DNA of 64,000 bases from Bolinopsis microptera (taxonomy: Eukaryota > Ctenophora > Tentaculata > Lobata > Bolinopsidae). This document shows positions 12,401 through 22,493 of this stretch, piece by piece. The translations under genes and the position numbers were made by a program. The stretch lies in the NCBI RefSeq assembly GCF_026151205.1, contig NC_087076.1:4735902-4799901 (forward strand), given 5' to 3'. Below the pieces are notes generated by a model that was not told where the DNA came from, did no database searches, and was given only the letters and a program-made list of their open reading frames with translations. The number at the start of each line of letters is the position of its first letter. Positions within the stretch are counted from its first letter, which is position 1.

Positions 12401-14734
12401 TCATTGCATCAATATAACAATAACACGAGAAGATCTTTAATTAGGTTAGATCTAATTGAAATTAACAGGAGCGGGTGTTTACATTGGATCAACAGGAGGT
12501 TTTGTATTATTGCTGGAGTACACAGCCTCTGAATACAGACTTCAAGCCAACGTTGGTGTTCAGTTGGCATTCGGAGTAGGGTATCTCGTCAACACTTTCT
12601 TTGCCTACTTAATCAAGGAGTAAGTTACATTTTATATCTTAAATAGTTAAATCTGGACAATCAGGTGCACCAGCAGCTCTGCAATCATCGTTGAGCTGGA
12701 GGGCCAGAAGATCTCATAAACAAAGATACTGACATAATATCAAGTATTTTCGTGCGTAACAACACAAGCTTGTTATTCCACTAAATAAACCTAACCTTAT
12801 TAGGGGTCGTTCACATACTACGTTATCATTTTTTGGACAATTTTTAACCCCCCTCCGTAATCAGTTTTACACATAGCTATTGTGTCAAAATTACACTAGC
12901 GTAATCATATGAAAACCCCCTCCCTCCTCGGCTGATTACGTAATATGTGAACGACCCCTTATGTCTTTATGTATAATATCACAGTTGGCACTGGCTGGTA
13001 GCAGTTGATGGAATATTGTTTGTGCTGGCTGTTATTCCCCTGTTATTGATGCCGGATTCTCCGAGGTACTTCCTCGTCAATAAAAGTAAGTGGAAAAAAG
13101 CTTGAATATGTCCGAGTAGTTGATGGAGATTTATATAATATGTCTTTCAGAAGTTTTAACAAAAGATGTTTATAATGTTTATAACTCTTGTTTGATAGGA
13201 GACGAGGAAAAAGCAAAAGAGAGTCTCAAATGGTTGGCAAAGATCAATGGGAGTGATTTTGATATTGATACAGTCATATTAAACGACGTTGAGTTGACAG
13301 CCGAAAAGACCCAAGCACCAGAGCCAACATTTTTAGAGGCGATGAAAGATTTTATGAAGTACAAGTAGGTAACATTTTGTCTAAATCATATTAGTATGTA
13401 ATTAAATTATCTTCCGGATCGATTTTTGCAACAAATAACAAAAGCAGCAAACTGCTTGCATTACACACGTGCCATTTTTATACTACTCTGTAACTGACAA
13501 TAATTAATTCTGACCGCCCTTTACCTATCCTGATTCCTGTTTACCCCAATGAAAACACTAATGAGATCTCAATGATAAATGTTACCCTTGATAACCACCA
13601 GTTTTTTATCCTCTAATAACCAGAGACCTTCCAGAGAACTACTAGTCCAACTGGGGATACAGATGTGGTTGTGGCTGGTGGCAGGCTTCCTCTACTACGG
13701 CTTCAGCTTCAGCTGGTCAGAGTTGGGTAACAACATCTACATCAGTTACGTGTTCGCGGCTGTTGGAGAGATTATCGCATATTTGGGTATGGGATTCCCT
13801 TTTAGGTATTTGGGGAGGAGAATATCAATCATGATATATTACTTAGTCGGTAAGTGAACTCAACTGAGAGCAGTTTTAATTGTGATCATTCGGATCTTAT
13901 TTTAAATCTTTTTTTTCAGTTCTCACTCATCCTTATTCCTTGAAGTTGATTTGATATGTAGAGTGCAGACCCACTATAAATCATGCCTGCAGTCAAAACT
14001 GGACTGCTTGTCTAATATAAACATATTATTTCAGCCAGTGGAACATTCCTGGTGGCCCTTATCCCCTTACAACTGAGTTCCTCCTTCTCATTAGAGCAGC
14101 TGAGCTGTCTGATTGGAAGTATGTTTGTAGCTGCCACCTTCTGTGGTATCTACTTGTACACCATGGAGCTTGCTCCAACTTCTCACAGAGGCAAGATGCT
14201 GGGTTACAGCTCCTTTGCTGCAAGGATAGGTAAGTTCTTGTAGAATAAATATTTGTTTAATTTAGAGATGCAATTGATATTCATATAATCTAGGCTTTCT
14301 GTCCATATTATCAAAGTGGCAGATATTCATAACAGTTTAATTCATGGTGACACTCTCCGTCAGGATCGTTCTGTGGTCCCCAAGCGTCCCTGTTGTTCTC
14401 CTGGAACAAGCCCGGAACTCTGATACTGTTCGCAGTACTAGCTGCATCAGCTGGACTGCTCTGTTACAGATTACCGGACACTAAGGATGTTCCTACTCCT
14501 AGCACTGCAGCCGAGGTGAGCATATTATTTTATCTGGTATTCATTATAACTCTTCCTATGATCAGATTTTTTTATACCCTATTTTTACACGGTGTCATCA
14601 ATATGCATAACTTCAAGATAAAAATCCCATTCAAAGTTTAAATTCTGTTTTAGGTACAACGACGAAAAGATGAGAAAGATGGCAGGGTACAAGCTACTGT
14701 GGTAGAAAACAAATATGCTGCTGAACTGCCCTAA
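9474..14734 (+). CDS. SLC22-like organic ion transporter (MFS), 11 exons
   Basis: Exons: 9474-9693, 11195-11635, 11807-12011, 12181-12308, 12469-12619, 12985-13085, 13199-13364, 13626-13849, 14035-14229, 14364-14515, 14654-14734. Every junction has GT/AG and the phases close to 687 residues. A membrane segment lies at about 22-43. The SLC22 lead-in DWNLHCGGEF precedes TM2 at about 268-288, with the MFS loop motif DMIGRK at 293-298 and PDSPRYF at 405-411 before the cytosolic loop. A long hydrophobic C-terminal half has ELAPTSHRGKMLG and ends RLPDTKDV. Family members carry organic cations or anions across the plasma membrane; the substrate cannot be read here. The first extracellular loop is about 225 residues, roughly twice the family norm, mostly from exon 2. 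The whole gene lies inside intron 5 of the phospholipase gene, on the opposite strand. Confidence 0.92.
9914..11175. mobile_element. 1.26-kb TIR transposon in transporter intron 1
   Basis: The ends are perfect inverted repeats of about 24 bp (left end begins cgggtatatgcctcacag) and are flanked by TA on both sides, as in Tc1/mariner-type elements. The inside is built from many copies of a tgcctcacaaaatggcc-type word in both orientations. It also has a near-identical internal duplication (about 10135-10270 and 10315-10455). No transposase frame is present, so it is non-autonomous. Its right end lies only about 20 bases before the splice acceptor of transporter exon 2. Confidence 0.75.
12803..12958. 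mobile_element. 156-bp MITE, PIF/Harbinger-like, in transporter intron 5
   Basis: Inverted ends (ggggtcgttcacatactacg, with one difference between the ends) are directly flanked by TTA on both sides (12800-12802 and 12959-12961). A TTA duplication with G-rich ends fits PIF/Harbinger elements. There is no coding capacity. A fragment with the same end (gtggatgaccccttatta) is near 31501-31521. Confidence 0.7.
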
Positions 14735-15032
14735 TTGCAGTTTCAATTATCTGTCTCACGTGACGAGACTGTATTTAAGAAACTGTGTTATGTGGGGAAA
14801 CTAACCGTTCACTAGATTTTACTATCAACAAGACTGTAGTAATGAAGCTTACAGGGTTAATTTACAGTCCATAACAATTGTGACTTGAATATAAACTAAT
14901 CGATTGTTTGTTAAGTATGTATTGTTTCGATGTTTTGGTTGATTTCTCAGTATTTTTTTCTCGGCTAATACTGCCCTATCTACCTTAGCCTCAACTACTT
15001 GCCGTAACAACTTTCTTCTAAACTGGTAGTTT
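14735..15032. other. 3' flank of the transporter gene
   Basis: The presumed 3' untranslated region follows the TAA. No standard AATAAA is obvious in the first 150 bases; an aatataaac word at about 14889 is the nearest. Confidence 0.3.
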
Positions 15033-15467
15033 CACTGGAGAGCCTCTCAGTACTGGTGGGATTTATACCGCTCACTGGAGAGTCTCTCAGTACTGGTGGC
15101 ATTTATACCGCTCACTGGAAAGCCTTTAAGTACTGGTGGCATTTATACCGCTCACTGGAGAGCCTCTCAGTACTGGTGGCATTTATACCGCTCACTGGAG
15201 AGCCTCTCAGTACTGGTGGGATTTATACCGCTCACTGGAGAGCCTCTCAGCTGTACTGGTGGGATTTATACCGCTCACTGGAGAGCCTCTCAGTACTGGT
15301 GGGATTTATACCGCTCACTGGAGAGCCTCTCAGTACTGGTGGGATTTATACCGCTCACTGGAGAGCCTCTCAGTACTGGTGGAATTTATACCGCTCACTG
15401 GAGAGCCTCTCAGCTGTACTGATGGGATTTATACCGCTCACTGGAGAGCCTCTCAGTACTGGTGGCG
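15033..15467. repeat. minisatellite, 40-bp unit, about 11 copies
   Basis: The unit contains actggagagcctctcag, then tactggtgggatttatacc. Copies are nearly identical. Two carry a 3-bp ctg insertion (near 15251 and 15414). Because 40 is not a multiple of three and the unit has no stops in these frames, all three plus-strand frames stay open and give overlapping repetitive frames of 108-140 codons. These are not genes. Confidence 0.92.
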
Positions 15468-15468
15468 T

Positions 15469-15579
15469 AGATTTTTGATTTAGGCCTCCAACAAAATTTG
15501 GCGGCCAAATTCCAAAATTTTATTACAGAAATTCAGAATTTGGCCGCCACATTTTTTTTGAGGCCTAAATCAAAAATCT
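15469..15579. mobile_element. 111-bp foldback/MITE with arms of about 44 bp
   Basis: The arms at 15469-15512 and 15536-15579 are inverted copies with one small gap; the outer end reads agatttttgatttaggcctc. The element directly abuts the minisatellite. No target duplication could be resolved, because one flank is the repeat array. Confidence 0.65.
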
Positions 15580-16331
15580 GTTCTTAAAATAAGGTCGAAA
15601 TGCGATTTCGAGTCGATTCCGAAAATTTCATGCAAAAAATTATCAAAACTGATTGAGTTGTTACAATTTTAATGAGATCAATTCCGCGAATATTGCGAAC
15701 CAAGATACGGGCAATTTAGTTCATTTTTTGTGGTTTTTTCGCCATAGTATCCACATTTAAACAGATATAAAGCTATAACTTACAAAGAATATGTAGTTTA
15801 GGCTTACCTTTCATATAAAGTAAGTTTCATTCAAAAATATTGATATTTGACCAATTTATGGGACGAAATCTACCAAATTTGGTGCGTATGCCCAAATATG
15901 GGCATATGGTTTTTGGCTCATAACTCAGTCATTTTTTGTCCAATCTTGATGAAATTGCATATACGAGTTCAGGAGACCACTAGCTACAAGTAGAGCACCA
16001 TAAACCTGGGTTTTGGGTATGCTCAGGGTATTTGGCTAAATTGGGCCTAATTTGGACCAAATATGGGCGTGGCTGCCCTGCGCGCACCGTTTGGCGGTTG
16101 GGGTCCGGGACCCCCTCAAAAGTTCGGTCACTGGTCCTAGTTTGTTGCCCCCCCCCCCCCCTTAAGAAATGTTATCGAATACTATTACTATATATACTAT
16201 TACTATATTACCCAGAGATCACCAACTCAGTTATTAAACAATTGCAATTAAAAATCATTCAAACGTTCGAAATTAAAGCGTCATAAAAGCATTAAATATA
16301 TAGCTAATCCAAATGTTCTTGACCACCGTTA
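15580..16331. other. non-coding DNA between the foldback element and the 402-residue gene
   Basis: No gene is seen. The stretch includes a poly-C run (about 16147-16160). Words such as tatgggcatatgg and tttggaccaaatatgggcg suggest an old repeat. Confidence 0.35.
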
Positions 16332-17540
16332 TCAAAGGCTCATCAGAAAAATGGAAAGAATTGCTTGGAGCACCAACAATGCCACGGTCATAGAAGTTTC
16401 AGAGCTTTTTAAATCCCTCTGTACCTGATCAGAAACATTCTGTACCATATTTGGAGAAGTCTGTGCCAATGACACAAAGACCCCTCCTGGCAATGACTGA
16501 CACACTAACGGGGTCCTGGAGCTTGAGCAATTTGTCGTGAATTCTTGGTCGTATATTCCTGGGGCTACCTTCACTCCAAACCCTTTGTTGCAAGTAACTG
16601 TGATGGTCTCTCCTGGTAGGAAAAATGGAACTTTCTCCCCATGCAAAATACTCCCTTCTGTCACAATGATCTCCTTGCAAGGGAAATTTTGAAGCTTTTC
16701 AAGATCGTTGCCAGTTATACTATCGATGGAGGACAATGATATTCTGTTCAGCCAGTTGAGGGAAGTACTGTCGGGTAGAATGAGAGGAAAAAAGGCCTCA
16801 CGGCGTCTGAGTGACCATGCACCGTTCAGTTCTAGGCACATGAGAAGCTTCTGACTGAGGTCACTTCCATTCTCACTACCATTTGCACAAGCCTGTAAGA
16901 ATACTGTACGGGATATCGAATGGGTTATGCTCCTATCTATCTGCACGGCTGAGAAGCACATGTTCCCTTGGTCCATCTTCACCTTCACCACGTCACACCC
17001 AAAATAACCTGACACACCCTCCTCAACCAGGATAACTTCCCACTGCTGCGCTGTCTCGCAGGCTGAACTCCAGTACAGCTGATATCCAAGGGAGGCGGAT
17101 TGTTCGGTTTCCGTGAAGTTTACCTCCACACACCTGTATGAATCGCTCCTCTGGAAAACCGTGAAGGACTTTTCTGCGTTTAACCTATCCTGTTCGGTCA
17201 TGTTTATCTCGGACAACTCTGAAAGTGGATCATCACAGTCTTTCAGCCTGAATATAAAATGGGATGCATTGTCAGTCTCGTAGATCAGGCTGCTCCCCTC
17301 TTCCCGGTACAAAGAGCACTCAGACGGCCGATCTAGGTTGAACGAGAACGTCTCACATTCGGCTTCATACTTGCAGTATTCCTGGCATTCGTTTGCGGGA
17401 GTAACATTAAACTGCAGGAACGGCTCCGACTTTATGACAACGTTGTGTGTGACACAGTTGTGGTTTCTCTTCAAAGTGTATACGACAGAGAGTAGGCTTA
17501 TTATAGCTGTTGCAACGATTGCAAGTTTCTTGTACGACAT
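16332..17540 (-). CDS. intronless membrane/GPI-anchored protein with PAN/apple and sushi-like regions
   Basis: A single open frame of 402 residues, starting at the first Met directly before a hydrophobic segment. Residues about 6-23 form a signal peptide or signal anchor. Residues about 29-100 have the cysteine spacing of a PAN/apple module (CQEYCKYEAECETFSF, then CSLY). A middle cysteine-rich region follows. Residues about 285-350 (CKEIIVTEGSILHGEKVPFF, then GETITVTCNKGF) resemble a sushi/CCP repeat. The last 20 residues are hydrophobic after a Ser-rich stretch, as in GPI-anchor signals or a C-terminal TM segment. Many N-glycosylation sites (NVT, NAS, NMT, NFT, NGS, NCS, NVS) argue for secretion. 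It is likely a cell-surface glycoprotein; no specific orthologue is recognised. It lies in phospholipase intron 5 on the same strand. The lack of introns suggests retroposition or a truly intronless gene. Confidence 0.7.
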   Translation of the reverse strand: MSYKKLAIVATAIISLLSVVYTLKRNHNCVTHNVVIKSEPFLQFNVTPANECQEYCKYEAECETFSFNLDRPSECSLYREEGSSLIYETDNASHFIFRLKDCDDPLSELSEINMTEQDRLNAEKSFTVFQRSDSYRCVEVNFTETEQSASLGYQLYWSSACETAQQWEVILVEEGVSGYFGCDVVKVKMDQGNMCFSAVQIDRSITHSISRTVFLQACANGSENGSDLSQKLLMCLELNGAWSLRRREAFFPLILPDSTSLNWLNRISLSSIDSITGNDLEKLQNFPCKEIIVTEGSILHGEKVPFFLPGETITVTCNKGFGVKVAPGIYDQEFTTNCSSSRTPLVCQSLPGGVFVSLAQTSPNMVQNVSDQVQRDLKSSETSMTVALLVLQAILSIFLMSL

Positions 17541-18097
17541 TTAAGTTCACGAAAATAGTATTTAAAGTTTTAAAAATGGGGTTCTAAAATATTTATTGCA
17601 GTGCTAAAGTCTAAATATAGTTTGCAGGTGTCACGTGTGTTTGAGTCTTTCCACGTGACATGGTCCGCTCCATTTGTCATTGTTCACGATCAAACAGATT
17701 CTGAGCCTTCAAAGTTAGATAAAAAGATTTCAAACCGTGCATTATGTAAAGTAACGGGTATTATTCAAATTTGAAGACTTTGCACTACAAAGTTTGATAA
17801 AATGGTCTTAGCACAAGCATTATTGAAAATACCTTGTAGTATTTAAAATGATATAAAGGAAGCCCTTGACAGTGTGCCTGGCAACTTCCCAGGCGACATG
17901 GGGCAGTCCGGTCTATTGTTCAACAATCACATTATATATAATATAACTAGTAACTACTACACAGGGAAAAGATCTTGAAAAGGGTCACATATTTTGTTTT
18001 ATTCAAAATATCATAAATATGACGTGTATGCCCAGCCATTTCAAAAAGGGCTTGGCTGAAATGACTGCAGGTTAGCACTTCACAGCTGATAACTAAC
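17541..18097. other. intronic DNA upstream of the 402-residue gene
   Basis: No gene is seen. This would contain the promoter of the intronless gene. Two cacgtg (E-box type) words lie at about 17631 and 17653, roughly 90-115 bases upstream of its start codon. Confidence 0.35.
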
Positions 18098-21000
18098 CTG
18101 ATCCTGCTTAGTAAGGAAGTTGACGATATAAGGATTACCCATACTGTGAGCCACCAACATAACCGGTGTGTTCCCGTTCAGTTCATACGTCTCTTCCACC
18201 AGGTATCTGAGTTTTATAAAGTACTCCTGTCCTACCTTTGTGTTGGGCGTGTATCTGAGAATGTGAACATTAACATTAGTGAGAAGTGTTAAGGTGGCCG
18301 GGGGGTCTTCATCAAAATTATCTCGAAATTGACTTGATAGTTGTTTCTGATAGAGGGGAATGACATCTATCAGTTGTTTTTGGTCTCATGGAAAAATATT
18401 GTTCCTAGCCGAAATTATCGCCTGTCAAAGGTCAACGCTTATGTGTAATTGTATTGCGTGAGCGATTTTCAATCACGCGTTCTGAAAATCGAGTCTAAAA
18501 ATCTATCTCGTCCTACATTTCTAGAGCAATCACCCTCAAACGTTCAGGATATGTTCTAAGGATCATTTAGAAGATTTGACTCAAGCCCAATATTGAGATA
18601 TGCCTCTTAAATTTTTTATTCGATTTTGAAAATCTTGGACCTCAAAAAGTCTTCAAAAAACAAGGTTCAAGATTTTCAAAATCGAATAAACAATTTTTAA
18701 AGGCCTATCTCAAAATTCGGTTCGACCGGCGATAATTTCGGCAAGGGGCAATATTTTACCATGGGATCAAAAGCAGCTGATAGATATCACTCCCCTCTAT
18801 CAGAAACAACTATAAAGTCAATTTCGATAGAATTTTGAATTTTGGCTAAAGGACCAGTTAACTCAAAAAAAGTTATCCTCATATTTTGACAGATTGTGAC
18901 ATATAGCAAACTGACTAACTGATCAACGAGTCACAACTTTAGAGTTAGACAATAAAAATAACGCAATTAACCGGCATCTATTTATCTAAAATTAAGCTGT
19001 TAGTGTTCATGATCAACCTATGGCGACAATGTTTTACGTGAAATGTAAAAATCAGGAGTAATATAAAAAGTGTATTCTTAAACTAAAGTGCTAGCTCATA
19101 GCACTGTTTAGATTAACGTTTGTCGTTTAGCCATCTCAGAATCAATCGTGCCGTAATATATGGCTAAAGAATAATAGGGTCTTGAAAATTCTATAGTTGT
19201 TCAGTGGGTCGATTGACTGAACACGTTTGCACTTAATGGTATTTAATTTTACCAGTAGTTTATTCATGGTATGTACCGATGATAATACAATTAGGATGAC
19301 AACTAGGTAAGTCAAACTCAAAACACACCGTACACTCCTATTAGTATTTGGTAGCCCGGGTATTTTTGGCGGGAATTCGGTTCCCACGGCACCGTTATGA
19401 TAGGAGCTACTACTACTAGCTCCAATCGGAACGGCCATAAAACCCAGACTTCTTGTCTCCTGTACTGTCTGGCACGTGCTGATTAAAGTACAAAATTTCG
19501 CTACATGCTATAAATATATTTGCTCTCGGAACAAACTCTTTTAGGACAGCGGATCAGTCGACTGCTCGCATTCTTCCGAACAACTGTAATATTATATTAC
19601 AACGTTACACTCTGATCAGTTATTTTTAATATATAGTACATTATTGAGCGAGTATAGTTGATCAAGTCAAAATTTGAAGTTTCACATAACCCTGACCCTT
19701 TTATCCGTTCATATATTATTACATATCACATACAGATCAAAGATTTAGGCCTTTATATAGACTTTGAAATTATAAGTAGCTAATAAACTTTTAACATTTT
19801 GAAAATGTCTTGGTTTTAGGAGTAGGAGTCTGAGTAATAAGGAAGATTACATTTACCAATGACTGATGACTTGGACATAAATTCCACTGAGCATGAAGTG
19901 CAACGTGACTCAAGCTCTGCAGAAGTAACTTCTGATTCAAGTAGTGAGGAGGAAAACGAGAACATTCCGGATGACTGTGGGGTGATCAACAATTCAACGT
20001 CCATCATGTACAGTTTGGCATTTGACCCCTATCGGCTAGATCTCAGTGACCATGATAGCGACCAAGAACTTTGTAAAGAGCAGGACTGTGACACAGATGA
20101 AGAGGACGATGACGTAGAAAATAGGTTGTGTGCTCCCGTTAGTGTTCACTCAAAAGATTGGTGTATTTGTGAGAAATGTGGAACACTAACTGAAGGGGAA
20201 GTTTCCTACTGTTGCACTGACGTTAGCGTTGTTCGAGACATGATGGAAACAGAAAATCAATGTATAACTGAACACAGCAAATTTTTCAATTTTATTTTAA
20301 ATAGAGACGCATAAGAAATGGCCACATATGGTCACAAAATTATCCGGATAGAGATGACCAGGAGAGTTTCCACCAACTTTTACGCCATACAGCTTATAGA
20401 TCCTTTCTAAATTTGTTAGAGTTTCATGGACTGGGGAAAAAGCAATAAGAAGCAAATATCCGAGCATTTCAAACAAGTACGTGGGTTTTAAAGAAAGCGA
20501 ATTTTCATCTCAATCCAACTGTAATACGCTTCAACAATTCTAGTTTCTATGCATTTGTAATACTTACCCTACTTAGTGATCGTCAATGTCTATTTGTAGT
20601 TCAATTCACTTAGAAATTCACATATTATTATGATTTATTATTTATTCGAATAAAAGTTTCTACTTGAATCATATACTCGGCTGAAAACAACAACAACAAC
20701 AAGGTGATAGCCAAAACTATAAGGATTTTGGAGAACTAGGGAAATAGTCATAATTCTAAAATTTGAGTGAGTTACAGGTGTTTTATTGACAATGATAAAC
20801 ATTTGCAATGTATTATGCTATGCAAGCGCGCGCTGAGGGACTTAGTGACGTCACGAGGCCACAGCTTATTAATGCAATAACACACGTTACACGTACGCTA
20901 GAGAGTTGGTTCTTTCGGCGATACGATTTTTTACGAGTCTGTCACAGCTGATTTAAATCTTAGCCAAATTGGAGACTACAAAAAATGTGAGTTAACTGGT

Positions 21001-22493
21001 CCTTTAATCAAACTTCAAACTCAGGTAATGTAACAGATAAAACATGGACTCAAGTCAAAGGTTTACTATGAAATTAAAATACAACGACTAATGAAAAGAA
21101 ATATAGATATTCTATATATTCATCATAAACGATAATTAGGTATTACATATTAATTGCAATGATTAATTGTATTTTTATGGTGTTCAACACAATCAAAGGA
21201 TCGAGGTAGTACGTACACAAGATTAGAACCTGAAATCATACGGAGCCCCCCTGATACTGATGCCACGTGTGTAACCTGGTAGTTTCTCTATACCAATTAT
21301 CAGCTTCTCAAACTGGACTACGAACTGGTGCTGAGAGAATATCACGTGAGAGAAGAAAACTAGAACCACGTGATGTTTCGAAGCAGAACGTCTTCTTTCT
21401 GATCAACAAAAAACTAGGCCAGTTTCCTGGGAATCTGGGCAACACTAAATTTCAAGTATTATTTTTGTTATACAGTACTTACAGGTTATGTATGAACGAT
21501 CATTCTTGAAAAACTGAGATCATAAATACCCGAGCTTTAATACATAATAATATGTATATTATTTATAGAACTTGTTACCTCGTCCAAATATCCTATGCCG
21601 TCAGTGTAACCAAAATCATTTACTTTTGTCTGCACGCCAGCCCTGTTTTTTATGTCACTCACGTCAGATATGTCTAACCGAAACGTGTCTGTCCAGCAAC
21701 TTATCGTCTGAGAAATGATATTTATCGTCTAAGAAATGATAAATGAAATTAATAAAATGAGTAAAATCAACTATTCTCATACATACAGGAGGGAGCATGC
21801 AGTCGATACAAAGCCACAGAAGAGTCCAACCCCCACTGTCCTTGGTGCAGTAGTAATGTGGGGCACTGTCCTTCACATACCATCCATCTATCTGACTCCC
21901 ACAAATACCTGTCATTTTGCAAATTAATGAATATTTTTTATGGGATAAAGTAAATAACAGAAAATCTCTGATAGTTTGTGCTTCTCTCCAGTAGCGTCCA
22001 TCTTAGAGGGGGGGGGGGGGGCGCCAAATCGTCGTTTGAATGTAAGACAATTTTGAAAAACTTAACTACAGTACTAGCAAAACTGTGCATTTTGATCTAG
22101 AAACACATTTTTTAGAGATTTTGCCAGAGTATCCTCTAAAATCACCTTATTTGTCTAACTTAGGGAGGGGCGCCTAAAAGGGGAGGGGTGACCAATAGAG
22201 GGCCGCTTTTTCGGGAGGGGGGGGGGCGCCAACATGCAACATTACGCCACTGCTTCTCTCTGGCAATTTGATACACAAGAGTGCACATAATATTAAACTT
22301 TAAGACAATATGGTTCAAAAATCTGGTGTGGATTTTATGTAGCAAGTTGAGATGGTACTAGAGCAATGAAATATTAAATTTATATAAAATCACCTGGTAC
22401 CAAGATTACAGGTGTAACAGTGTCGTTACCAGATTTTGGAAGGGATTCTGAGGGATTTAATAACAGACTAGTCACGAGGAACACTAAAAACAT
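18098..22493 (-). CDS. PLA2G15: lysosomal phospholipase A2 / LCAT-like acyltransferase, exons 1-5 (N-terminal half)
   Basis: Exons, read on the minus strand: 22493-22394 (ATG), 21908-21787, 21707-21579, 21330-21230, 18254-18098. Borders are GT/AG throughout and phases are continuous. Exon 1 encodes a signal peptide (MFLVFLVTSLLL) and the VILVPG core strand that begins the fold. Exon 2 carries GSQIDGW and the WTLLWL segment. Exon 3 carries CWTDTFRL. Exon 4 carries GYTRGISIRGAPYDFR. Exon 5 carries the nucleophile elbow AHSMGN (Ser 188) and ends LTKQDQ. Enzymes of this family hydrolyse or transacylate phospholipid acyl chains in lysosomes (PLA2G15) or plasma (LCAT); the AHSMGN elbow and DGDGTVN tract fit PLA2G15 better. 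Catalytic Ser, Asp and His are all present, so the gene looks functional. Intron 5 (18097 to 8024) holds two other genes. Confidence 0.94.
18310..18842. mobile_element. long inverted-repeat element in phospholipase intron 4
   Basis: Arms of about 115 bp at 18310-18425 and 18724-18842 are inverted copies at roughly 80-85 percent by eye. Matching words include aattgac, gttgtttctgatagagggg, atatc/catctatcag and gccgaaattatcgcc. Between them sits a second inverted repeat built on ttcgattttgaaaatctt. There is no coding capacity. It ends a few bases before the next TIR element. Confidence 0.65.
18849..21004. mobile_element. 2.16-kb TIR element carrying a P2X7-type cysteine domain
   Basis: Perfect inverted ends of 17-19 bp (aaggaccagttaactca at the left end; its reverse complement ends at 21004) are each flanked by TA. 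Subterminal tgtgaca words recur in inverted orientation (left near 18896, right near 20941). The element fills most of phospholipase intron 4. It contains the decayed cysteine-domain sequence at 19859-20530. A perfect tgacgtca CRE-type site is at 20846-20853. No transposase motif was recognised, so the superfamily is open; TA flanks would suit Tc1/mariner or related elements. Confidence 0.6.
19859..20535 (+). pseudogene. decayed P2X7 C-terminal (zinc-coordinating cysteine) domain gene
   Basis: The first frame, 151 residues from ATG 19859, has an acidic Ser/Asp/Glu-rich N-terminus. It then shows DWCICEKCGTL, EVSYCC and CITEH, the cysteine/histidine pattern of the cytoplasmic C-terminal domain of P2X7 receptors and of stand-alone invertebrate proteins with that domain. 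The frame stops at 20314. The similarity continues in the next frame (HTAYRSFLNLLEFHGLGKK, to about 20450). After another shift it resumes as AIRSKYPSISNKYVGFK. Between those two pieces about ten residues expected in the family, including a conserved Cys, are missing without any intron. Two frameshifts and a deletion make this a pseudogene, or a frame damaged by base errors. There are no P2X channel segments. Confidence 0.7.
21989..22252. mobile_element. 264-bp hAT-type MITE in phospholipase intron 1
   Basis: The ends begin CAG (cagtagcg at the left, cagtggcg at the right when inverted). The element is flanked by a perfect 8-bp duplication, cttctctc (21981-21988 and 22253-22260), the hallmark of hAT insertion. 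The interior is G-rich with ggggcgcc words at both sides and has no coding capacity. Confidence 0.88.

Noticed and set aside
13120-13198. Start of a separate gene at the Met at 13120
   Set aside because: The upstream part is intron. Joining exon 6 (ends 13085) to 13199 keeps the transporter frame and gives the expected NKRDEEKAKESLKWL sequence.
15056-15483. Three overlapping plus-strand frames of 108-140 codons encoding repeated peptides
   Set aside because: They are the three frames of one 40-bp minisatellite without stops. The same peptide recurs in each, shifted, with no codon bias or start context.
21267-21509. 80-codon plus-strand frame
   Set aside because: It lies antisense over phospholipase exon 4, which has the family motif and correct splice borders.
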